Assembly (NCBI RefSeq): GCF_051014445.1
Contig: NW_027488369.1
Span: forward strand, 13,348,001 to 13,412,000
Reading direction: 5' to 3'
Origin: Colletes latitarsis
Lineage: Eukaryota > Arthropoda > Insecta > Hymenoptera > Colletidae
DNA length: 64,000 bases
Each line of letters opens with the position of its first letter. The first letter of the stretch is position 1. Positions 25,324-35,600 of the stretch are shown here, piece by piece. Both the position numbers and the translations under genes were made by a program. The notes beneath the pieces were generated by a model, which did not search any database, was not told where the DNA came from, and worked only from the letters and a program-made list of their open reading frames with translations.

Positions 25324-25707
25324 AAAAATCCCACGAGATGGTCGGAAATAAAGGTCCACCCGGACAGTGCCGCCTTACCCGGGTAAGCCTAATACTCCGG
25401 GGATTCGGCAGGTTCCCCGGAGGTGGTCGCTTGGGATTGGGCCTTCTCCCCCAACCATGCATCCCATCGCCGCGCACCATAGCTTAGGATTGGAGGGCGA
25501 TTTTATAGAGTCGCCATACTCGTGGCCCAGGCGGTTAAGCCAAGACCCCCGTTCCTCCTGCCGTCACGTACCATTCACAAAACCAATAGGGAATTGCGAA
25601 TGGGTCGTTGTGACGACCAACAGGAGGCTTACGGTGTGTGTATGACTCGGGTACCCCGGGTTCGTTAAGCCCGTACTGCAGCTGAAAGGCTGGCAGCCCC
25701 TGAGGGG
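25324..25707 (-). other. 5' UTR of the full-length element
   Basis: About 384 bases from the element's 5' end to the ORF1 ATG. The end is fixed by the target duplication that follows it at 25708-25720. It opens with an inverted repeat, read on the plus strand as GCCCCT-G-AGGGGC (25696-25708), whose last base overlaps the duplication. No ORF with a recognisable product is present. An internal promoter is expected for an autonomous non-LTR element, but I see no motif that I can defend. Confidence 0.75.
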
Positions 25708-25720
25708 CACTCGGCGTGCC
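25708..25720. repeat. Target-site duplication of the full-length non-LTR element, 5' side
   Basis: CACTCGGCGTGCC, identical to 19716-19728, marks the 5' boundary of the element and the point where the interrupted LTR-like sequence resumes (TTGCGATCGCTGCAACG). Confidence 0.92.
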
Positions 25721-26314
25721 TTGCGATCGCTGCAACGTCAGGCAGATTGTCCGTTTTCTGGGGAAAATCTCAAGTCGCTATGACGAGATTTTCCAATAAA
25801 CTATTTGTCCGCAAACTGATTCTATTACGAGGAGAGAGATCGGCTCATCCACCTCGGAGCTCGTAGGGAAATGGGAACGCGACCGTCACAAGGTCCGCTC
25901 TCGATCGCCGACGGCTCAAGAAAGAACCGTGACGATCTGCAAGCAGCGACGGCCGCGGCCGGCTCCGTCGCGCAAGCGCAGAACCGGGTAGCTACGCCTC
26001 GCGTTGCTGGGCCCGGGCTGCTACGCGCCGCGTGGCCACGGCGCGGCGCTGCCGCGTTTCGTCTATCGATCTTTTTCCGATAGATCTCTTTTCTCTCTCT
26101 TTCTCAGCGCTAACAACACTTTCCTAGAATTTGCTCCAAAACTCGAGAATTTCAGTGAAACTAGCTTGAAAAAACACGTAAATAGCCGCGGTATACCAAT
26201 CTGAACGATGGAAAATTTCCATGTCAGCACAACCATCTAGAATTACGCGAATTCCATATAGATACGGGCATCGCGGCCGAGTTCTGCGTCTCGGACTCAT
26301 GCGATATTTAAACA
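25721..26314. mobile_element. LTR-like insert, right portion
   Basis: Continuation of the interrupted insert, ending TTTAAACA next to the CTCAT duplication. It is GC-rich to about 26060 and AT-richer afterwards. It contains a perfect 10-bp stem-loop followed at once by AATAAA (25762-25800) and a 7-bp stem, TCTATCG (26062-26068) with CGATAGA (26078-26084). Short ORFs here show no recognisable domain. None of the left portion is repeated here, which argues against two LTRs with a short internal region. Confidence 0.55.
25762..25800 (+). promoter_or_regulatory. Possible polyadenylation region: hairpin followed by AATAAA
   Basis: GGAAAATCTC (25762-25771) and GAGATTTTCC (25785-25794) form a perfect 10-bp stem with a 13-base loop, and AATAAA overlaps its 3' foot (25795-25800). 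An LTR read on the plus strand would be expected to carry a polyadenylation signal. The orientation of the LTR is not known and another AATAAA lies at 18513-18518, so this is tentative. Confidence 0.3.
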
Positions 26315-26319
26315 CTCAT
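26315..26319. repeat. Right 5-bp target duplication of the LTR insert (CTCAT)
   Basis: Partner of 18432-18436. Satellite sequence resumes immediately as CTCATACTTCATGGCTAG, in the same register in which it stopped at the left edge. Confidence 0.9.
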
Positions 26320-27314
26320 ACTTCATGGCTAGATCCTGGGCTGTTTCTGGATTGTATCACGTAGTAATGTGGGACCACACTGAAACAATCAATTAAACCT
26401 GGTCTTGATAAATATTTTAGAGGATAATGCATGTTAGGTCTCGGATAGGTCTGGGATTTGCCCTCATCAGACTCATACTTTCGCACACTTCACATACTCG
26501 TTGAACAGATCCTGGGTTATTTTCTGGTTTGGATCACATAGTAATGTGGTAACACACTGAAACAGACGATTAAACCAGGTTTCGATCAATATATTTGAGG
26601 ATAACGCATGTTAGGTCTAGGTTAGGCCGGGGTTTTTCACACATCACACTGATACTTTCGCATTCTTCACATACTTGTTGAACGGATCCTGGGTTTTTAC
26701 TGGTTTGGATCACGTAGTAATGAAGTGCAACACTGAAACAGTCAATTAAACCTGGTTTCCATCAATATTTTAGAGGACAACGCATGTTAGGTCTAGGTTA
26801 GGCCTGGGATTTGCCCACATCAGGGTCATACTTTCGCAGTTTTAACATACATGTTGACCTGATCGAGGGTTTTTTCTGCTTTGGATCACGCAGTAAAGTG
26901 GTACCACACTGAAACAGTCAATTAAACCTGGTTTGGATCAATATTTTAGAGGATAACGCTTGTTAGGTCTAGGTTATCCCTGGGATTTTCACTCACCAGA
27001 CTCATACTTTCGCATTTTTCACATACTTGTTGAACAGATACAGGGTTTTTTCTGGTTTGGTTCACGTAGTAATGTGGTACCACACTGAAACATTCAATTA
27101 AACCTGGTCTTGATAAATATTTTAGAGAATAACTCATGTTAGGTTTGGGTTAGGTCTTGGATTTGCCCTCATCAGGCTCATACTTTCGCAGTTTTAACAT
27201 GCATGTTGACCTGATCGAGTGTTTTTTCTGCTTTGGATCACGTAGTAAAGTGGTACCACAACTAAAACAGTCACTTAAACATGGTTTCGATCACTATTTT
27301 AGAGGATAACGCAA

Positions 27315-27328
27315 GTTAGGTCTGGGAT
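27315..27328. repeat. Left target duplication of truncated copy 1
   Basis: GTTAGGTCTGGGAT directly before the element fragment, repeated directly after its A tail at 27872-27885. The duplication consists of one complete telomere-like 11-mer with one base before and two after. Confidence 0.93.
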
Positions 27329-27871
27329 TGGGAGGGGGGTCCTGAGGGGACCCTCCTCCCGCCAGGCGGCGCCGGGTCGGACCGGTTGGGGGTAGGAGTG
27401 CCTCCCCCTACCGGTCCGACGCAAGGGGAGGCACCCTCGGCGGTCTGGTGCGGCCATGAACGCCCGGCCGCCGAGGTGTGGAAACGGGGTCGCGGGCGGT
27501 TGCGAGTTGGGGCTTGCAGCCGCCACTAAACGCGGCCCCGGGACGGATAGCGGCGGGATGGAGTGGCCCCGTCCCGCCGCTATGAGGCAGTGTGTCTACT
27601 GGGGGGACCGATTGTCCCCCCGGGGGATGGGCGCGAAAGCGCGGGCACGGGGAGGATACCAGAAGAATGCTTCGAGCGATTCCCGGTATCCTCCCAAAGC
27701 GTGCCGAAGGGTCACCGTGGGGTTTTTAGTGGGTAGGTCCCGCGCCTGTCGTTGTACGGGCGCGGGGAATCCCACACTCCCCTCCCACCTCTCCCCAAGG
27801 AGGTGGGAGGGAGTCTTTCGAAGATTTTCCCCACGACAAAAAAAAAAAAAAAAAAAAAAAAGAAAAAAAAA
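27329..27871 (+). mobile_element. 5'-truncated R1-clade element, 3' UTR only, copy 1
   Basis: Sense-strand copy of the last ~510 bases of the element at 19729-25707, starting 8-9 bases after the position of the ORF2 stop and ending in an A tail (27838-27871, one internal G). It is nearly identical to the full-length copy, with scattered substitutions. Stem-loops in order: 27330-27342/27348-27360 (one mismatch), 27376-27385/27411-27420, 27435-27443/27468-27476, 27486-27494/27531-27539 enclosing 27495-27503/27516-27524, 27547-27558/27572-27583, 27601-27608/27614-27621, 27651-27660/27685-27694, 27739-27746/27759-27766 and 27780-27790/27801-27811. No protein is encoded; open frames here are incidental. 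Confidence 0.95.
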
Positions 27872-30800
27872 GTTAGGTCTGGGATAGGTCTGGGATTAGC
27901 CCTCATCAGACTCATACTTTCGCACACTTCACATACTCGTTGACAAGATCCTGGGTTTTTTTCTGGTTTGGATCACGTAGTAATGTGGTACCACACTGAA
28001 ACAGTCGATTAAGCCTGGTTTCGATTAATATTTCTGAGGATAACGCATGTTAGGTCTGAGATAGGTCTGGGATTTGCCCTCATCAGGCTCATACTTTTGC
28101 AGTTTTAACATGCATGTTGACCTGATCGAGGGTTTTTTCTGCTTTGGATCACGTAGTAAAGTGGTACCACACTAAAACAGTCAATTAAACCTGGTTTCGA
28201 TCAATATTTTAGAGGACAACGCATGTTAGGTCTAGGTTAGGCCTGGGATTTGCCCACATCAGGCTCATACTTTCGCATATTTCTCATACTTCATGGCTAG
28301 ATCCGGGGCTGTTTCTGGATTGGATCACGTAGTAATGTGGTACCACACTGAACCAGTCAATTAAACCAGGTTTCGATCAATATTTTTGAGGATAACGCAA
28401 GTTAGGTCTGGGATAGGTCTGGGATTTGCCCTCATCAGGCTCATACTTTCGAGTTTTTCACATACTTGTTGAACTGATCCTGGGTTTTTTCTGGTTTGGA
28501 TCACGTAGCAATGTGGTACCACACTGAAACAGTCGATTAAACCTGGTTTCGATCAATATTTTAGAGGATAACGCAAGTTCGGTCTGGGATAGGTCTGGGA
28601 TTTGCTCTCATCAGGCTCATTCTTTCGCATATTTCTCATACTTGATGGCTAGATCCTGGAGTTTTTCTGGATTGCATCACGTAGTAATGTGGTACCACAC
28701 TGAAACAGTCAATTAAACCTGGTTTCCGTCAATATTTTAGAGGATAACGCAAGTTTGGTCTGGGATAGGTCTGGGATTTGCCCTCATCAGGCTCATACTT
28801 ACGCGTTTTTCACATACTTGTTGAACAGATTCTGGGTTTTTTCTGGTTTGGGTCACGTAGTAATGTGGTACCACACTGAAACAGTCGATTAAACCAGGTT
28901 TCGATCAATAATTTTGAGGATAACGCATGTTAGGTCTAGGTTAGGCCTGGGATTTTCACTCATCAGACTCATACATTCGCATTCTTCACATACTTGTTGA
29001 ACGGATCCTGGGTTTTTTCTGGTTTGGATCACGTAATAATGTGGGGCCACACTGAAACAATCAATTAAACCTGGTCATGGTAAATATTTTAGAGGATAAC
29101 GCATGTTAGGTCTGGGTTAGGTCTAGGCTTTGCCCTCGTCAGGCTCATACTTTCGCATGTTTCTCATACTTCATGGCTAGATCCTGGGCTATTTCTGGAC
29201 TGGATCACGTAGTAATGTGGTACCACACTGAAACAGTCAATTAAACCTGGTTTCGATCAATATTTTAGAGGATAACGGAAGTTAGGTCTGGGATAGGTCT
29301 GGGATTTGCCCTCATCAGGCTCATACTTTCGCGTTTTTCACATACTTGTTGAACAGATCCTGGGTTTTTTCTGGTTTGGGTCACGTAGTAATGTGGTACC
29401 ACACTGAAACAGTCGATTAAACCAGGTTTCGATCAATATTTTTGAGGATAACGCATGTTAGGTCTAGGTTAGGCCTGGGATTTTCACTCATCAGACACAT
29501 ACTTTCGTATTCTTCACATACTTCTTGAACGGATCCTGGGTTTTTTCTGGTTTGGATCACGTAGTAATGTGGGACCTCACTGAAACAGTCCATTAAACCT
29601 GGTTTGGATCAATATTTTAGAGGATAACGCAAGTTTGGTCTGGGATAGGTCTGGGATTTGCCCCCATCAGACTCATACTATCGCATATTTCTTATACTTC
29701 ATGGCTATATCCTGGGATATTTCTGGATTGCATCACGTAGTAATGTGGTACCACACTGAAACAATCAATTAAACCTGGTTTCGCTCAATATTTTAGAAGA
29801 TGACGCGTGTTAGGTTTAGGTTAGGCCTGGGATTTGCCCTCATCAGGGTCATACTTTCACAGTTTTAACATGCATGTTGACCTGATCGAGGGTTTTTTCT
29901 GCTTTGGATCACGTAGTAAAGTGGTACCACAACTAAAACAGTCAATTAAACCTGGTTTCGATCACTATTTTAGAGGATAACGCAAGTTAGGTCTGGGATA
30001 GGTCTCGGATTATCCCTCATCAGACTCATACTTTCGCACACTTCACATACTCTTTGACAAGATCCAGGGTTTTTTTCTGGTTTGGATCACGTAGTAATGT
30101 GGCACCACACTGAAACAGTCGATTAATCCTGGTTTCGATTAATATTTTTGAGGATAACGCATGTTAGGTCTGGGATAGGTCTGGGATTTGCCCTCATCAG
30201 ACTCATACTTTCGCAGTTTTAACATGCATGTTGACCTGATCGAGGGTTTTTTCTGCTTTGGATCACGTAGTAAAGTGGTACCACAATAAAACAGTCAATT
30301 AAACCTGGTTTCGATCAACATTTTAGAGGATAACGAAAGTTATGTCTAGTTTAGGCCTGGGATTTGCCCTCATCAGACTCATACTTTCGCATACTTCACA
30401 TACTTATTGAACAGATCCTGGGTTTTTTTCTGCTTTGGATCACGTAGTAAAGACGTACCACACTGAAGCAGTCCATTAAACCTGGTTTGGATCAATATTT
30501 TAGAGGATAACGCATGTTAGGTTTGGGTTAGGTCTAGGATTTGCCCTCATCAGGCTGATACTTTCGCATATTTCTCATACTTCATGGCTAGATCCTGGGC
30601 TGTTTCTGGATTGTGTCACGTAGTAATGTGGGACCACACTGAAACAATCAATTAAACCTGGTCTTGATAAATATTTTAGAGGATAATGCATGTTAGGTCT
30701 GGGATAGGTCTGGGATTTGCCCTCATCATACTCATACTTTCGCACACTTCACATGCTCGTTGAACAGATCCTGGATTATTTTCTGGTTTGGATCACATAG

Positions 30801-32118
30801 TAATGTGGTACCACACTGGAACAGTCGATTAAACCAGGTTTTGATCAATATTTTTGAGGACAACGCATGTTAGGTCTAGTTTAGGCCTGGGATTTGCTCT
30901 CATCAGACTCATTCTTTCGCATACTTCAAATACTTGTTGAACAGGTCCTGGGTTTTTTTCTGGTTTGGATCACGTAGTCATGTGGTACCACACTGAAACA
31001 GTCGATTAAACCTGGTTTCGATCAATATTTTTGAGGATAACGCATGTTAGGTATAGGTTAGGCCGAGGATTTTCACTCATCAGACTCATACTTTCGCATT
31101 CTCCACATACTTGTTGAACGGATCCTGGGTTTTTACTGGTTTGGATCACGTAGTAATGTGGGACCTCACTGAAACAGTCCATTAAACCTGGTTTGGATCA
31201 ATATTTTAGAGGATAACGCAAGTTTGGTCTGGGATAGGTCTGGGATTTGCCCCCATCAGACTCATACTATCGCATATTTCTTATACTTCCTGGCTATTAC
31301 CTGGGATATTTCTGGATTGCATCACGTAGTAAAGTGGTACCACAACTAAAACAGTCAATTAAACCTGGTTTCGATCACTATTTTAGAGGATAACGCAAGT
31401 TAGGTCTGGGATAGGTCTCGGATTATCCCTCATCAGACTCATACTTTCGCACACTTCACATACTCCTTGACAAGATCCAGGGTTTTTTTCTGGTTTGGAT
31501 CACGTAGTAATGTGGTACCACACTGAAACAGTCGATTAATCCTGGTTTCGATCAATATTTTTGAGGATAACGCATGTTAGGTATAGGTTAGGCCGAGGAT
31601 TTTCACTCATCAGACTCATACTTTCGCATTCTCCACATACCTGTTGAACGGATCCTGAGTTTTTTCTGGTTTGGATCACATAGTAGTGTGGTACCACACT
31701 GAAACAGTCGATTAAACCTGGCTTCGATCAATATTTTTGAGGATAACGCATGTTAGGTCTAGGGTAGCCCTGGGATTTTCACTCACCAGACTCATACTTT
31801 CGCATTTTTCACATACTTGTTGAACAGATACAGGGTTTTTTCTGGTTTGGTTCACGTAGTAATGTGGTACCACACTGAAACATTCAATTAAACCTGGTCT
31901 TGATAAATATTTTAGAGAATAACTCATGTTAGGTTTGGGTTAGGTCTTGGATTTGCCCTCATCAGGCTCATACTTTCGCAGTTTTAACATGCATGTTGAC
32001 CTGATCGAGTGTTTTTTCTGCTTTGGATCACGTAGTAAAGTGGTACCACAACTAAAACAGTCACTTAAACATGGTTTCGATCACTATTTTAGAGGATAAC
32101 GCAAGTTAGGTCTGGGAT
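27872..32118. repeat. Satellite array between truncated copies 1 and 2
   Basis: About 24 monomers of the 176-bp family, starting with the right target duplication of copy 1 (27872-27885) and ending with the left duplication of copy 2 (32105-32118). It is rich in the subtype carrying the palindrome AACATGCATGTT (for example near 28107, 29869 and 30221). Most of 28591-31332 is duplicated downstream at 34611-37352. I see no gene. Confidence 0.95.
28591..31332. repeat. Duplicated satellite block, copy a
   Basis: About 2.74 kb that recurs at 34611-37352 with a constant offset of 6020 bp. By eye I found only three single-base differences (near 30103, 30287 and 30688), so the copies are at least about 99.8% identical, far closer than adjacent monomers are to each other. 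Part of the block, around the rare variant TTTCGCTCAATATTTTAGAAG (shown here split: TTTCGCTCAA at 29779), is found a third time at 44291. Confidence 0.88.
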
Positions 32119-32626
32119 TGGGAGGGGGGTCCTGAGGGGACCCTCCTCCCGCCAGGCGGCGCCGGGTCGGACCGGTTGGGGGTAGGAGTGCCTCCCCCTA
32201 CCGGTCCGACGCAAGGGGTGGCACCCTCGGCGGTCTGGTGCGGCCATGAACGCCCGCCCGCCGAGGGGTGGAAACGGGGTCGCGGGCGGTTGCGAGTTGG
32301 GGCTTGCAGCCGCCACTAAACGCGGCCCCGGGACGGATAGCGGCGGGATGGAGTGGCCCCGTCCCGCCGCTATGAGGCAGTGTGTCTACTGGGGGGACCG
32401 ATTGTCCCCCCGGGGGATGGGCGCGAAAGCGCGGGCACGGGGAGGATACCAGAAGAATGCTTCGAGCGATTCCCGGTATCCTCCCAAAGCGTGCCGAAGG
32501 GTCACCGTGGGGTTTTTAGTGGGTAGGTCCCGCGCCTGTCGTTGTACGGGCGCGGGGAATCCCACACACACCTCCCACCTCTCCCCAAGGAGGTGGGAGG
32601 GAGTCTTTCGAAGATTTTCCCCACGA

Positions 32627-32657
<31 letters not shown>
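32119..32657 (+). mobile_element. 5'-truncated R1-clade element, 3' UTR only, copy 2
   Basis: Same 5' truncation point, strand and target sequence as copy 1. It is flanked by GTTAGGTCTGGGAT (32105-32118) and GTTAGGTCCGGGAT (32658-32671), the second with one change. The A tail is 32628-32657. It shares CACACACACCTCCC with copy 3, where copy 1 has CACACTCCCCTCCC. The surrounding satellite variants also match, so it arose by duplication of the satellite with its insert, not by a new insertion. Confidence 0.95.
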
Positions 32658-32660
<3 letters not shown>

Positions 32661-35600
32661 AGGTCCGGGATAGGTCTGGGATTAGCCCTCATCAGACTCA
32701 TACTTTCGCACACTTCACATACTCGTTGACAAGATCCTGGGTTTTTTTCTGGTTTGGATCACGTAGTAATGTGGTACCACACTGAAACAGTCGATTAAGC
32801 CTGGTTTCGATTAATATTTCTGAGGATAACGCATGTTAGGTCTGAGATAGGTCTGGGATTTGCCCTCATCAGGCTCATACTTTCGCCTATTTCTCATACT
32901 TCATGGCTAGATCCTGGGCTATTTCTGGATTGGATCACGTAGTAATGTGGTACCACACTGAAACAGTCGATTAAACCTGGTTTCGATTAATATTTTAGAG
33001 GACAACGCATGTTAGGACTGAGATCGGTCTGGGATTTGCCCTCATCAGGCTCATACTTTTGCAGTTTTAACATGCATGTTGACCTGATCGAGGGTTTTTT
33101 CTGCTTTGGATCACGTAGCAAAGTGGTACCACACTAAAACAGTCAATTAAACCTGGTTTCGATCAATATTTTAGAGGACAACGCATGTTAGGTCTAGGTT
33201 AGGCCTGGGATTTGCCCACATCAGGCTCATACTTTCGCATATTTCTCATACTTCATGGCGAGATCCTGGGCTGTTTCTGGATTGTATCACGTAGTAATGT
33301 GGTACCACGCTGAAACAGTCAATTAAACCTGGTTTCGTTCAATATTTTAGAGGATAACGCAAGTTAGGTCTGGGATAGGTCTGGGATTTGCCCTCATCAG
33401 GCTCATACTTTCGCGTTTTTCACATACTTGTTGAACAGATCCTGGGTTTTTTCCGGCTTGGGTCACGTAGTAGTGTGGTACCACACTGAAACAGTCGATT
33501 AAACCTGGTTTCGATCAATAGTTTTGAGGATAACGCATGTTAGGTCTGGGATAGGTCTGGGATTTGCCCTCATCAGGCTCGTACTTCCGCAGTTTTAACA
33601 TGCATGTTGACCTGATCGAGGGTTTTTTCTGCTTTGGATCACGTAGTAAAGTGGTACCACAACTAAAACAGTCAATCAAACCTGGTTTCGATCACTATTT
33701 TAGAGGATAACGCAAGTTAGGTCTGGGATAGGTCTGGGATTAGCCCTCATCAGACTCATACTTTCGCACACTTCACATACTCGTTGACAAGATCCTGGGG
33801 TTTTTTCTGGTTTGGATCACGTAGTAATGTGGTACCACACTGAAACAGTCGATTAAACCTGGTTTCGATCAATATTTTTGGGGATAACGCATGTTAGGTC
33901 TAGGTTAGGCCGGGGATATTCACTCATCAGACTCACACTTTCGCATTCTTCACATAGTTGTTGAACGGCTCCTGGGTTTTTTCTAGTTTGGTTCACGTAG
34001 TAATGTGGTACCACACTGAAACATTCAATTAAACCTGGTCTTGATAAATATTTTAGAGGATAACGCATGTTAGGTTAGGGTTAGGTCTAGGATTTGCCCC
34101 CATCAGGCTCATACTTTCGCATATTTCTCATACTTCATGGCTGGATCCTGGGCTACTTCTGGATTGGGTCACGTAGTAATGTGGTACCACACTGAAACAG
34201 CCAATTAAACCTGGTTTTGATCAATATTTTAGAGAATAATCCATGTTAGGTCTAGGTTAGGTCTGGGATTTGCTCTCATCAGGCTCATTCTTTCGCATAT
34301 TTCTCATACTTGATGGATAGATCCTGGGCTTTTTCTGGATTGCATCACGTAGTAAGGAAGTACAACACTGAAACAGACAATTAAACCTGGTTTCCATCAA
34401 TATTTTAGAGGACCACGCATGTTAGGTCTAGGTTAGGCCTGGGATTTGCCCTCATCAGGCTCATACTTTCGCGTTTTTCACATACTTGTTGAACGGATCC
34501 TGGGTTTTTTCTGGTTTGCATCACGTAGTAATGTGGGACCACACTGAAACAATCAATGAAACCTGGTCTTGATAAATATTTTAGAGAATAATTCATGTTA
34601 GGTCTAGGTTAGGTCTGGGATTTGCTCTCATCAGGCTCATTCTTTCGCATATTTCTCATACTTGATGGCTAGATCCTGGAGTTTTTCTGGATTGCATCAC
34701 GTAGTAATGTGGTACCACACTGAAACAGTCAATTAAACCTGGTTTCCGTCAATATTTTAGAGGATAACGCAAGTTTGGTCTGGGATAGGTCTGGGATTTG
34801 CCCTCATCAGGCTCATACTTACGCGTTTTTCACATACTTGTTGAACAGATTCTGGGTTTTTTCTGGTTTGGGTCACGTAGTAATGTGGTACCACACTGAA
34901 ACAGTCGATTAAACCAGGTTTCGATCAATAATTTTGAGGATAACGCATGTTAGGTCTAGGTTAGGCCTGGGATTTTCACTCATCAGACTCATACATTCGC
35001 ATTCTTCACATACTTGTTGAACGGATCCTGGGTTTTTTCTGGTTTGGATCACGTAATAATGTGGGGCCACACTGAAACAATCAATTAAACCTGGTCATGG
35101 TAAATATTTTAGAGGATAACGCATGTTAGGTCTGGGTTAGGTCTAGGCTTTGCCCTCGTCAGGCTCATACTTTCGCATGTTTCTCATACTTCATGGCTAG
35201 ATCCTGGGCTATTTCTGGACTGGATCACGTAGTAATGTGGTACCACACTGAAACAGTCAATTAAACCTGGTTTCGATCAATATTTTAGAGGATAACGGAA
35301 GTTAGGTCTGGGATAGGTCTGGGATTTGCCCTCATCAGGCTCATACTTTCGCGTTTTTCACATACTTGTTGAACAGATCCTGGGTTTTTTCTGGTTTGGG
35401 TCACGTAGTAATGTGGTACCACACTGAAACAGTCGATTAAACCAGGTTTCGATCAATATTTTTGAGGATAACGCATGTTAGGTCTAGGTTAGGCCTGGGA
35501 TTTTCACTCATCAGACACATACTTTCGTATTCTTCACATACTTCTTGAACGGATCCTGGGTTTTTTCTGGTTTGGATCACGTAGTAATGTGGGACCTCAC

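Larger units (their letters stand above)
19729..25707 (-). mobile_element. Nearly full-length R1-clade (TRAS/SART-like) non-LTR retrotransposon
   Basis: A 5979-bp element on the minus strand: 5' UTR, ORF1 with three zinc knuckles, ORF2 with APE endonuclease, reverse transcriptase and a C-terminal CCHC finger, a structured 3' UTR and a 33-base A tail. The single-APE ORF2, the ORF1 knuckle arrangement (two C-x2-C-x4-H-x4-C plus a third C-x2-C-x8-H-x6-C) and the RT motifs place it in the R1 clade. It is strongly GC-rich against the AT-rich satellite. It lies in the LTR-like insert, not in 28S rDNA or a (TTAGG)n tract, so target choice here was not strict. ORF2 has two lesions, so this copy cannot move by itself. 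Family-level assignment within the clade is inference. Confidence 0.93.
18437..26314. mobile_element. Putative solo LTR, split by a nested non-LTR retrotransposon
   Basis: Insert of 7878 bp in the satellite. It starts TGTTAAAG and ends TTTAAACA, so the ends are TGTT...AACA, and it is flanked by a 5-bp direct repeat. TG...CA ends with a short fixed duplication are the hallmark of integrase-mobilised LTR elements. Without the nested element (19729-25707) and one copy of its target repeat, about 1.89 kb remains. I find no second copy of the left end inside the right part, and no gag-pol reading frame, so a solo LTR left by LTR-LTR recombination fits best. Orientation is unresolved. A non-autonomous element of another class with 5-bp duplications is possible. 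I cannot assign it to Gypsy, BEL/Pao or Copia from sequence alone. Confidence 0.6.
26315..27328. repeat. Satellite array between the LTR insert and truncated copy 1
   Basis: About six monomers of the 176-bp family. A subtype absent from the left block appears here: GCAGTTTTAACATGC with ATGTTGACCTGATCGAG and TAGTAAAGTGG. The last 14 bases, GTTAGGTCTGGGAT, are the left target duplication of the truncated retrotransposon. Confidence 0.95.

Noticed and set aside
19729..25707. Canonical rDNA-inserted R1 element
   Set aside because: The flanks are the LTR-like insert and show no 28S rRNA gene sequence that I recognise; the 13-bp duplication CACTCGGCGTGCC does not look like the R1 rDNA site.
27838..27871. 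Poly(A) tracts as sequencing or assembly artefacts
   Set aside because: Each follows the same 3' UTR end (CCCCACGAC) and is followed by a matching target duplication, as expected of genuine retrotransposon tails. Exact lengths may still be unreliable.
27456..27887. Open frames of 138-143 residues in the truncated copies, repeated at 32246-32662 and 38442-38858
   Set aside because: They fall in the element's 3' UTR, run into the poly(A) as a lysine tract, and exist only because the UTR is GC-rich.
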